Source of the DNA: Chlorella sorokiniana
Taxonomy: Eukaryota > Chlorophyta > Trebouxiophyceae > Chlorellales > Chlorellaceae
NCBI GenBank assembly: GCA_025917655.1
Contig: CP084611.1
Coordinates: 3,720,001 to 3,784,000, forward strand
DNA: 64,000 bases
Direction of reading: 5' to 3'
The notes under the pieces are model-generated. The model had not been told where the DNA came from, ran no database searches, and saw only the letters and a list, made by a program, of their open reading frames with translations. This document shows, piece after piece, positions 43,701 to 55,700 of this stretch; position 1 is the stretch's first letter; each line of letters opens with the position of its first letter. The position numbers and the translations under genes are program-made.

Positions 43701-46700
43701 GAATGCCGCCTCGCTGGCAATTGCCACACGGTGCGCCGCCGCTGCCTTGCCGGCGCTGCGAGGCCTGCTGGCTTTGCGCTTGCCAGGGCTCGCTGGCGTC
43801 GTGCCGCCGCCTGCTGCCTGCATGCCACTCGGCAGGCTCCGTGTCCGGCGGCTTCATGCCGCGACCACGACGGTTTCCGCCCCTGCAGGTTGGTCGACCG
43901 CCAGCTGCACCACCAGCACTTTGGGCAGCACTGGGCGCGCGGCCGCAGGTGCCGGTGCAGGGCCACGCCGCCGCCTGGTGGCAGCACGCCGGCTGGGCGC
44001 TGCGGGGGAGTGCCGGCGCGCGGCGCGGCGGGAGGTGGCGCTGGCAGGCCTGGAGGCGAGGCGTGCCGCCCGGCTGGAGTACCAGGGCCTGTACGCCGCC
44101 GCCCACGCCGCGCAGCCCAGCTTCCGGGAGCCTGGGCGGCGCTGGTGGCAGCGCCGCCGCGTGCGCCCGCCGCCGCCGGCCAGCTGCAGCGCCTGGCTGA
44201 GCTTGAGGAGGGGCTGAGCGCGGAGGAGGTGGCGCACTTTAGGTGGGCAAGAAAGGGTGGGCCAGGCCCACAGGGGCGCACGCTTCGCCGCCTCTTGGTG
44301 CCGCCATCTCGCCCGCCCGGCGGGTCCTGGGTGCATGGGTTGCCTGCCGCTGCTGCCTGCTGAACCGTCTTGCATTGGGACCCCCCTTCCCTTCACGCCT
44401 GCAGGTTTGGCGTAGCGGCGGTGCACAACGCGCGGCTGGCGGGTTGCCCCGCCCTGTGCCAGTTTGTGGCTGACAAGCTGGACACTCTGGTGCTCAACCG
44501 GCTGCCGCCGTCGCCCGCGCTGCTGCAGCAGCTGCTGCACCTCGACCAGCAGCCGCCGGCGGCACCTGCGGGGCTGGCGCGGCGCTCTGCCGCTCGCGGC
44601 AACGCCGGAGAGGCAGACGGCGGCAACGATAGCGCCGCCGAGGGGAGGCCGGGCGCGGGCTCCTGGCGCCGCTCTGGGCGTGCGCATCACCGCCACCTGC
44701 CCCAAGCTGGGCGTGGCGCTGAGCATCCAGAGCCCGGCGGCGGCGCCGGAGCGGGAGCCGTGCGACGGGCGCCCCGCCTACGTGCAGCTCACGCTTCACT
44801 CGCTGGAGCTGGATGTCAGCACCGCGGGTGACTGCCGGCAGCTGCTGCTCGTCGCCTTATCCCGGGAAGCGCAGCGGTCTGGGCCACCCTGCGCTCCCCT
44901 TGCATGCCTGTTCTGCTGCTGCTGCTGCTGTCTCTCCCCGCAACGCCCCGCCCACCCTGAGCCTTTGGCACCCCGCCCCGCCCCCCGCCCCCCAGGCGCC
45001 CTGGTGGTGTCTGTGTCCCAGCTGGCGGCGGGGCCCTGCTCCTCCCCGCTGTCCCGCGTGCACCCGCACCACAAGGTGCTGAGCGCCCCCAGCTCGGTGT
45101 GCCGCCGCCTGTGCAAGGCGGCCGACTTCTTCCAGTACGCGGTACACGGCACGGTGGCGGAAGGTGGGGAAGCTGCGCCGCCGCTGGCCCGCCCCGCCTG
45201 CTTTCATGCGGGTTGCATGCACGGGGTGCTTGTTCGCGAGGCGTTCCATGTAATGTAAGGCGTTCCATGTGATCGCTCCCCTGTCGGCGCCCACCCGCCC
45301 TTGCGGTCCCCCTGCAGAGGCGCTGTCTTCCCAGCTTCCCGACGCCTTCCTCACCGTCACGCTGCGCCCCCGCCCCGGCCTGGGCGGCCTCACCGTGGAC
45401 TCCCGCCCGAGGCGGCGGCTGGCTGGCAGCCCTGCCAGTGGCGCCCCGGCGGCAGCGACACCACGGTGCAGCTGGCGGCGGTGGCCCTCACCTACCACAC
45501 CTCCTCCTTTGCCGCCCTGCTGCACCTGGCAGACTGCGTGGAGGCATGCAGGCTGGCGCCCTGGGCGTGGCACACCCCATCGTGGCCCCACCGCGGCCCA
45601 CCGCCAGTGCGGCACGCCCCGCGGCGGCGCCGCCGCCTGTCCCCGGCCCGCCCGCCCGCGCTGGAGGCGCCCGCCCCGCGGCGCCTCCCGTGCCGCCGCT
45701 GCCGCCGTCGCCGGTGCCGGTGTCTGAGCTGGTGGTGCAGAGCTTTGGAGCGCACGGCGTGCCCATGCTGGGCCTGCTGCGCCTGGAGGGCAACACGCTC
45801 ACCCTGCACTGCCCCGGGCTGGCCGCCCAGCTGCCCTACAGCCACAACTCCTACTCGGAAGTCGTGCGCATGGGCGGCGCCGCCGCAAGCCAGCCGCCCG
45901 CCACGGCGGTCGCACCCGCCCGCGCCGCCTCCATGCCGCTGCCTTCAGACCCCGCCGCCGCCGCGGAGCCAGCCACGGCGGTGGCTGTGGCGCAGGCCAC
46001 GGCGGCAAAGGCTGCTGCTGCGGCGGAGGAGGACGACGAAGGGGAGGGGAAGCCGCTGCGCTACGCGCTCACGCTGGCGCTGCAAAACATAAACCTGACG
46101 GTGGCGGGGGAGGACGCGTGCGGCTGCCTGCGGGTGAGCCGCGCCTGCTGGTCGCCGCCGCCCGTGCCGCTGCCTGCCAGCCGGGCTGTGCCACCGTTGC
46201 TTGGGTGCTGCCGCTGGCCATGCTGGTAGGGAGGAGCAGGCTGATCCCCCGCCCCCCACACACCACCACCACCACACACTCTTTCTCTCTATCCCCTGGT
46301 CGGCAGGGAGGAGTGGCGCGCCGCATCGACGCCACCGCCTACATCGACGTCTTCTCCTACCTCTCACCCGAAACGCGGCATGCGGTGGCGGCCCGCTCTC
46401 CCCCGCCCGCGTCACCTTTGACGCAGCGCGGCGCACACATGCGGAGGAGCTGCAGGTGGGTGTGCGTGGGTGGGTGGTGTGGGGGGCGGGGGCGGGGGTT
46501 GAGTCTGGGTGGGTGGGGCACGCGACGAGGTGAGCGGGGTATCCAGCCCCTCTGTGCAGCTGGACGGCGCCGTGCACAACCCCGCTGCACTTCCCAGCGC
46601 CCACCCACACGCGCATCACCCCCCCCTTCCTGCGCCCCCAGGAGCTGGATTCGCTGGAGTCGCTGCTGCGCGAGGTCGAGGTGGCGTCCATGGCCAAGGT

Positions 46701-49700
46701 GTGGGCGTACCCCGACGACCTGGCGCCCATACTGGCGGGCATACGCGGGCAGGAGGCGCACCAGAACTCGAGGCTGGTGGGTGCCCGCGGCCGACGGAGG
46801 GGCTGGGGCTGCTGCCCGCGCGTGGCTGGGCTGTGCAGGCGTGTGGGCAGCGATGTGGCGCGGCTGGCACCCCACCGTTGAGGCTTCCTCGACCCAATGC
46901 CAGCCCTTGCATGCCCCCATCGCTCCTCCCCCTTGCTTCACCTTCCGCGCAGGCGCTGTTGGCACGGCTGCAGGGCGCCCGCAGCGCCCCCCGCCCGCAG
47001 CGCCGCCCCTCCACGAGCGGCGGCGAGGGCCTGCTGGCCGGTGGCTGGGCCGGCTCGGCAGGCAGCGCGGCCCAGGGGCTGGGCGGCGGCGGCACGGCGC
47101 CAGGGGGTGCGGGCGGCCGGGGCGGCCTGGCTGCGGGGCTGCCCCCGAGTTCCTGCAGGACCCCAGCAAGTACCCCATGCCCCTCATACCCTACCTGAAG
47201 TGCGGGTGAGCAGCCCGCTGGCGGCAGCGCCTGCAAGCATGGGGGTTCCCATCAGCCACACAAGCAGGCGGGCCGGCTGCAGCTCCCCAGGCCTGGTCGC
47301 GCTGCAGCCAGGTCGCGTGGAACCGCCTCCCCCACATGTTCCCCCCCTGCCCCCCTGCCCTCCCCTCCCGCCAGCATCCTGCGAGGCCACGTGCTGCAGC
47401 CGCTGAGCGCCATGCCCGCTGAGCCGGGTGGCGCTGAGCTGGCGTCGGCGGTGTCCACCATGGGCCTGCAGGCCTGGCTCTCCCCCTCCACGTCTGGCAC
47501 CTGCTGTCGGGTGGGCTGCCTGCAGCCTGGTGCCGCACGCTGCGCGCTGCCATCCAGGCGGCCCCGCCAGCTGCTGCGTGGCGCGCCGCTTCATCTCGCT
47601 CGCCCTCCCGCTGCCCATGCCTCCCCACCCTACCCCAACCCCCCTTCCCGGCCTGCAGTGGAGAAGGCTGTGCGCACGATGTTTGAGAAGCTGGAGAAGG
47701 GGCGGGTGGTTCTGGGGGTGGACGAATGCTACGCCGCGGCGGCCCCCGCCCCACCCCCCCCCCCCCGCGCCGCAGGCCCCCGCCATGCCCTCGTGCGACC
47801 CCGCTCCCCCAAGCTCCTGCTCTCCTTTGGCGTGGCCCAAGTGTCGCTGTTGTGGCTGGTGAGTGCTGGACTGCGGGAAGGAAGGGGGTGGGCACGGGTG
47901 GGGATGGCCCTGCTTGGCGCTGGCAGCCTGCCCCTGTCATGCAGCCAGGGTGGAGTGGCCCAGCCTCTTGACAGCACGGTCCCCCACCTGCTCGCCCCCA
48001 GATCGGCACCTGGACCCCCAAGAGCAGCAGCACGCGCGGCGGCGGCGGCGCGCCCCCGTGTCGTACCGCCGCGCCTGGGGCATCAGCGTGAAGCGGGACG
48101 ACGACGCGTACGTGTGGGCCCGCTGGCTGGCGCCGGTCTACTCCGTCACTGTGGCCAACGTCAAGGCCGCTGCGCATGCAGGTGGGGATGGGGGTGGCAA
48201 CGGGAGGCCGGGGCTACCGAGCTGCTGGGCAGTCCGCACGGGGGCAAGGGGTGCCCTTGCCTCGCATTGAACCGCCCACCCCACCCCACCCCACACACAC
48301 ACCTCCCCAACAATCAGAGCGACGGCTGCCTGAGCGCGGGCGCCAGCGTGGACGGCATCATCGTGCGGGACCTGCAGCTGCCCGAGACGGCGCGCCACGC
48401 GTACGTGCTGCGCCCGCTGCCCGCCCCGCGCGGCGCCTCAACGCCTGGCACATCGTGCTGCGCCGCGCCCACCTCGGCATACAGCCCGTCTCCCACGCCC
48501 GCAAGCTGTGAGTGAATATAGATGACAGGGGGAGGGGGGGGCGGGGCCTTGTACGAATGGCGTAGCTCAACGACCTCACGCTGCCCGCTCTGCTGTGGGC
48601 TTGATGAAATGGTTGTGAGCGTGCGGCCCCTTGCTCCCAGGCGTGCACTTGCCTCCCCACCATTAACGCTTGCACCCCCTCCCCGCCTCCCTGCCACCCC
48701 TTGCAGCTGGGCGCGCGCGTGCCAGACCATCTTCCTGCGCAGCCGCACCTCGGCCATCAAGCACTCGCAGCTGGGGCAGGCCTCCCCGCTGGATGCGGTG
48801 GTGGCGGTGCCCCTGTCGCTGGTGGGGCCGCAGGCCTCCCTGCGCTTCGCCTCCTCCCCCGCCACCCCGCTGCGCCCCGCCGCCGCGGACCTGTGGGTGG
48901 AGGTGGGGCAGATGCTGGCCTACGTGCGCATCAAGCAGCAGGCCTCCATGACCGCGTTTGCCACACAGCTCACCCAGATCACCGACGCGCTGGCGGCCCC
49001 GGCCGGGACGGCGAGGGCGAGGCGCCGACGCCCCCGGCCCCCTCCCGCGCCTGCACCCCGGAGCCGCCCTCGCCCAAGGCCCTGCCCAGGCTGCAGAAGG
49101 CGCTCAGGGTGCGTACGCAGGGGGCTAAGCGGGTGTCGTTGGGGCAGGGGAGGCGTGTGGGTGCCTCCCCAGGTTTGCGGCGGGGTTTGCCCGCTTCTCC
49201 GCCGCCTGCCTTGCACCGCATGCTTGCCGGTGTGCCTGCCCGCCGCAGCCCTGCGTTCTGCTCCTCACCACGAGCTTGCCGGTGTGCCCGCCCGCCGCTG
49301 CCCTGCGTTCCTGCCCCTCACCACGCGCTTGCCGATGTGCCCGCCCGCCGCACCCACACCGCAGGTCACGGTGTGCGTGGTGGGCATCGACGTGCTGTTC
49401 CGGGTGCAGTCGCGCGACCTCATGAGCATCAAGCTGGAGCAGGGGCGGGTGGTGGTGGACCAACGCGCCGTCACCCGCGCCTCCGGTGGGCGCGCCGCTT
49501 GCTGGGCGCCCGCCCGCCAGCTGGCCTTCGCGCCTTGCCAGCAACCCGCCTCCCTGCGCGACACATCTGCGGTCCACGCCCCCTGTGCAGCGCTGACGCC
49601 GCCCACGAATGCCCCCCCACCCCCTTTCAGGCCCCCGCGACGTGCGCCTGCACCTGGGCGCCAGCGTGGCGGACTGCGTGGTGCGGGACCTGCGCGCCCG

Positions 49701-52700
49701 CCCGAGCACTCGCTGGTGCTCATCCCGGCGGGCGGGGAGGAGGCCTGCTCCCTGGAGGTTGCCTTCACTTCGTACGTGGACCCGCGCCGCGCCGGCCCCC
49801 GCCTCAACGTGCTGGTGCAGGTGGGGAGCGGCCGGCTGGGTCCAAGCGAGGGAGGGGCGGGGGCAGGGCTGCCAGCGAGCGAGGGCCAGGGCGTGCCTGG
49901 GCCATGCTATGCGGGGAGAATCACGCTGTGTAACCTGGGCTGCGTGCACGGGTGCTGCTCTGGGGGAGACTGGGGGAGGTGTTGGGGTGTCCCGACGCGT
50001 CTGCCACGCCATGGCCCCCGCCGCATGCGCGCAGAACCCGCGCATCCTGCTGCTCATGCGCTTTGTGGATGACGTGATGGGCGCCGTGGCCATCATCACC
50101 TCGGCGGCGCAGAAGACAGAGGAGGCCGCGGCTGACGCGGCGGCATCCGCGGCTGCTGCCGGCGCCCCTCCGCCGGCGCTGCGGCAGCTGCAGGCGTGGC
50201 GGCGAGCCATGCGGGCAGCGCGGCCGCGGCGGCCGCCGATGCGACGGTCGCGCCTGCTGTGGCCGCCGCCGCCGCCCCGCCACGGCCCCCTGGAGGTGAT
50301 TGTGCAGCTGCGCAACCTGGGCGTGGTTCTGCCCACCAGCAGCGCCAGCCGCAGCGCCCTCGGCGCCACCGTGGACCACCTGCTGCTGGCGCTGCCGGGC
50401 AACATCATGCCGCCCTCGGTGCTGGCTGACTGCGAGCTGCCGCCCGTGGCCGACATGATGGACGAGGCCATCAAGTGGTGAGCGGTGCGGGGTTGGTGGG
50501 AGCGGCTGGTGGGCGTTGACAGTGCTACCGCCTCACCTGGGTGTCCAACGCGATGTCCATGCACCCATTGTGCGTTCGCACACCAGGCTGCCGCCCTCCC
50601 GCTTCAACGCCTCCTATTTCCTTCACGTGTGACCCCCCCTCGGGCCCCACAGCACTCACGAGTTCAAGTACAGCAGCTTCCACGATGGGGAAGGCGGGGC
50701 CGCCCGCACACCCGCGGCCCCCAGACCCTTCAGCAGGCGAGGCAGCTCGACAGGAGCAGGCGGCTGTGGAGGCTGTGCGGCAGCAGCAGCAGCAGGCAGC
50801 GGAGGGGCGGCTGCAGGCTATGGGCAAGAACATCAGGAGCAAGGTGGAGCGGGTTGCGGAAGCAGCAGAGGCCGAGGCTGTGGGCGCTGCTGGCGGGGTG
50901 GTGCAGGGCGAGAAACGCCAGCTCGAGGCCCATCAGCGACGCCTGCGCAAGCAGAAGCCAGCCGGCGTGCTGTTCTTGAATGCCGGCGAGGCACAGGTGC
51001 GAAGAACTGCTGCCTGGCTGCTGGCACCCTGCCTCCACCCCTACCCCTCTTCTCCGCGCTGCACACTGCTTCTTGCCCGCGCTCACATTGCCCGCGCCGG
51101 CTCGTGCTCTGCTGCAGCAAACACCCAGCGGCGTGCTGCACATCAACGACGGCGACGTGGCTCCCGCTGAGCTGGAGGCGCAGGCGCGGCGCGACGCCGA
51201 GGTCGGCGTGCCGTTTGGCTCCGCGCCCGACTGGCGCCTGGGGGACATTGCAGAGGCCGTGGGCAGAGGCGTCAAGTGAGGCTGGCGGGGAGCGGTTGCC
51301 TGACAGGCGGTATGTCGCCCTTGCTCCTGCCCCCAGCGCTGCGCAACGGAGGGCTGCGCCACAGCATGCTCACCCCAGGCCGCCAGCCTCCCTACATCGC
51401 AGGGATCTGCTGCACGGCGAGACAACCACACACGAGGTTGCGGTGGAGATGCCCAGTGGGGCGGCGGGCACGCAGGGCCGGCGTGCCACCGGGCGACAAG
51501 CGGGGACCCCTCCCGGCGCGTCCGCTGGTGGTGCAGGACGCCACCGCCACCGGCCTCATCCCGCTGGTGCTGGACGAGGGCGACTCCCTGCCGCAGCAGA
51601 GGGGTGCGCGTAGCGCTGGGCCAGGGGCTGCGCCCCCGGTGTGACGCACTGTGATGCAGCGCTGCTGGTATTGCTGCAGGGGGCTTGGGGGATGGTGGCG
51701 AACTGCGCCTCCGCATCGCCAATCGCCTCCCTGCCCCCGTGCAGAGAACCCGCTGCCCGACCCGCAGTTCATCATCTCCATCGAGGCCTTCACCGTCATC
51801 CACGGCCAGATGGTGCGCGTGCCAAACTTCTACTACCAGGCAAGGGCTGGGGGAGGGAAGGGAAAGGCCTGACAACAAGTGCAGAGATTGCCGGACAACT
51901 GTTCGATTGAAGTTGCCCTCAAAGTGGGTCTTCACCATCTTTGTATTGGAGGGACGTTGTTAAATCGGAAAAGTTCCGTTTTATGCTTAGGCCCACATCC
52001 CCTTTTTTTCGGAATTGACAGAGATCTTACAGAATTCTGTTTACATGCATACGGGCAAACATCGAAATTCCACGTGCCCACTGTCGTTCATTCGTTCAAA
52101 TTCGTTCGATGCCATTGGCACCCCTTTGGTCTCAACAATCGAGGTCAACTAATCGGACCTTGCCTCATCGCTCTACTGAGGCCCTCTATTAAAATGCATC
52201 TGCATTCAAATTCGCTTCCTCTGCATGCATTTGATCTGTGACCGACAAGGAATTTCACAAGGTTCCCGATCCAATCCCTCCTTTTCCCAGCAGGTGCTCA
52301 TCCATCACAGTGGCCGGTTGAAATTCGAATTTTCGTGAAGGCCCTCATCAGCCCCCATCGGTCCAGCGTAGAAGTGTTCACTGGTGTGTTGTAATCTTGT
52401 TTCCTGTTTTGTCCTTTGCAGAAGGAGCATGGACCCGGGTACATCAACCCGCGGCAGGGTTCGTGCATCCCCTCCTCCCTCTCCTCCTTCTCCTGGCCCA
52501 TCGAGGTCTGGGACCTGATCAGCGGGTGGGTGCTCCTGCCTGCCGGGCATGCAGGGCATGCAGCTGGCTCTGGACCTTGCACCATGTTACCGCACTTTCG
52601 TGCAGTGCGTCACCACGGCAAGTGAGCAGGGTTGTTGTCCCTTGCGTCCCCCCGCTCAAGCAGGCACCCCTTCATCCACCCCACCTCTATCGCCCTGTCG

Positions 52701-55700
52701 CTCTTCTCGGTGCCCGAGGGCGGCGCCTCCGTGCCCCTGCTCCACCTCTCCGCCACCCCGCTCTCCGCGGTGTTCAACGCCCCCAACTTCACCGCCATCA
52801 TGGACTTTGTGTCGGGCAACCGACGAGTACCTGCACCCGGAGAAGCACGGCAGGGGAGGGGCGGAGGCAGAGCCGCCGCCACCCGCCGTGCCCCCAGAGG
52901 TGCGGGCGGCAAATTTTGGGTGCCAGCACCACGGTGTGGTCGCAGACCGTCGTTGGAGCTCCCGGCTGCCTGGCTGGCGAGCACATCGCTGCCGCCCCTT
53001 GCAGCTCCACTCCCGGCCCCTAACCGCGTCCCGCCCTCCCTTCCACCCCCCAGGTCCATTTCAACCCCAACATGAAGTTTGGGCCGCTGCCCGGCATGCT
53101 GCCCTTCTTCCGCCTCACCGTGGCCACGCCGCGCCTGTCGGTGGCGTTTGAGGCGCACCGCGCGAGTGGCGGGACCCCTCCCCCGCCTACCTGTACGCTG
53201 GGCTGGGGGAGGTGCTGGAGCTGAGGCCCTTCATGCGGGGCCAGGTGGGCCGGGGGCATGGCGGCATGGGGAGGGGAGCAGGCACGCTGGGCTGCCTGGC
53301 GGCGCGCCCATTTGTATATGCGGCGCTGACCACGCTCCACCACCACACGACATCACTCGTCCCCCACGCCCCCTCACAAATCCCACCCCCACCCCCACCC
53401 CAACGTGCAGGCCAGCAACGTGCTGTTTGACCTGGGCTGCGTGGACGGCGGGCGCACCTTCATGAAGGTCGCCACCACCAGCCTGGATGTGCAGGACCTG
53501 CGCCCCGCCTACCGCCTGCAGCAGTTTGTGCGGCAGTCGCGCCGCCTGGTGGCCCAGGCAGAGGCGGAGGAGGCGGGGGAGGGCATGGTGACGCCGCCCT
53601 CCCACTTCAGCGACAGCGGGCACAGCACGCCCGCGCCGCCGACGGCGAGCGCGAGCGCCGGGCGTGGCACGCGCCGCGGCGGCGGGCTCGGAGGCCGCTG
53701 CCGACAGCCTGGCGCCGCCAGAGGTGCGGCAGCGCTTGCTGTCGGACGCGGCGGCGGAGATGCTGCTGGATGAGCTCGATGAGGAGCAGCGCGCTGCTCT
53801 GGTGCGGGGCGGAGCCCTGCGGCGGCGGTGGCGGAGCGGGGCGCCAGCTGGGCGCGGGCCGCCGAGTCTGCACAGGAAGGGGACGGGGCGGCGGTGGACG
53901 GCGGTGCAGCCCTGGATGACCCCCTGGAGCCTCTGTACCGCGCTGCCCAGGCCGCCACGCAGCGCCTGCACCGGCAGCCCAGCGATGCGCCCACCCTGGC
54001 CCGCCCCAGCCCGCCCAGCACTCTGGGCACTGGCGGCCGTGGCGGGGGCCGCGCATACGGCGCTGACGGCGAGGAGGGCAGCACGCCGGGCACGCTGGCT
54101 GACACCCCCGCCACCCCCAGCACCGGCGGCTTCACCTTCATGCTGCCGGACTCGCGGCACGGGCCGCCGGCCGTGACGCCGGGCCTGCTGTCGGCGGACA
54201 GCGAGGGGCTGGCAGCGGGGAGCGGGCTGCCGCCGGGATTGCCGCCGAGGGGCACCGTGCGCACGGCGACCCAAACCCCACACCGGCATCCGCCTGTCGG
54301 GTGCGCTGCCTGGATCGTGCGCCTGGGGGCTGGTTCTGGCCCTCCCATGCATGCAAGCCCTCAGTCAGCCGCCAATGCCTTCCTCGCTGCCTGCCAGCCT
54401 CTGCCACCGAGGCTTGCTGACGTCATCTGTTCCCTTGGCCGCCCCGCTCCCCCTGCCTGCCCGTTGCAGTGGCCCGGCGGCTTTCGAGCAGGCCGAGCGC
54501 CGCCGCTCCATGCACACCCCCAGCAGCGCGGGTGCCTCTGGGGGCGCAGTGGGCGCACAGCCCTTCCCCCTGCTGAGGGGGGGTGGCGCGGGTTTGGCGG
54601 GGGGCCCCCACCACCCGCACCACCACCACTACGGGCGCGTGATAGAGCTGCTGCAGGAGCCGCTGCTGGGGGAGGAGGACGTGGCGGTGGTGCGCCTGCT
54701 GTCGGCGCCCACCTGCCTGCCGCCAGACGAGGCCATCGGCGTCAGGTGGGTGGCGATGTTCGCTCAGGCTCCCTTTGCTCAGGCTTTCCCGGGCTGGCCG
54801 GCGCCTCCCCCTCACTGCCACTGCGCCACCTTTGTGGGCCTGGCCGTGCTGCTGGCAGCCCTGCGCCTGCCGCCAGCTCGCGTGTCGACCTCATGTGCGG
54901 CCGCTGCGCAGGCCACGGCGCCCCCGGGCTCCAACCCGCGCCTGAAGCTGGAGGTGTCGCTGGCCATCCACGCCGACTCCACCACCGCGGTGGAGGTGGC
55001 GCTGAGCGAGGCCCTGGTCAACTGGCCGTACTTCCAGGACCTGAGCCTGGTGCGCGGGTGCTGCTGCTGCTGCTGCTGCATTCTTGCCACGCTTGTCTGC
55101 GTGTGTGACCGTGTGTTCATTTTCTTTCTTTCTGTTTATTGGGGGGGGGGCGCTTTCTTTGCTGAGGCAGGCGGCAGCAGGCTGGGCTCTTCAGCCGTGG
55201 CAGCGCCGCAGTTCATATGCGAGCGCTGTCTGCCCTGCACGTCATGCCCATGCACATGCTTCCGCCCACCCCCCACCGCAGATCTGGAGCCTGTCCAACA
55301 TCTTCTCCGCGCCCACCAGCCCCCAGCGGCCGCGGGCGAGCGCGACGACTTGGCGCCCCCAAGCCCCCGGCGCCGCCGGAGCTGGCCACTGGCCCCGCCG
55401 GCTGGCTCTACTTCAACCTGCTGGTGGCTCAGTCGCAGGTGTTTGTGCCCGTATACGACGTGGGCGAGGCGGCAGAGTGGAGCAGGCAGCTGTGGAGCGG
55501 GCCCGAGGGGGGCAGCAGGTGGGCTGGGCTCTGCAGGGGCGCCAGGCGGCTTGGGCACAGCGAGCATGTGTGCTGGGTCAAGCGCTGCTGGAGTGCCCAG
55601 CTTGCAGGCAGGCCGCTCATCTCACCCCGCAGCTGCTGACATGTTCCCTGACCCGCCCCCCCCGCCGCATCCCCCTTTCAGAAGAGCGGTTTTGAGCAGG

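Noticed and set aside
51885-52410. Transposon insertion in the VPS13-like intron
   Set aside because: I could find no terminal inverted repeats, target-site duplication, tail or coding remnant, so only the composition anomaly is reported.
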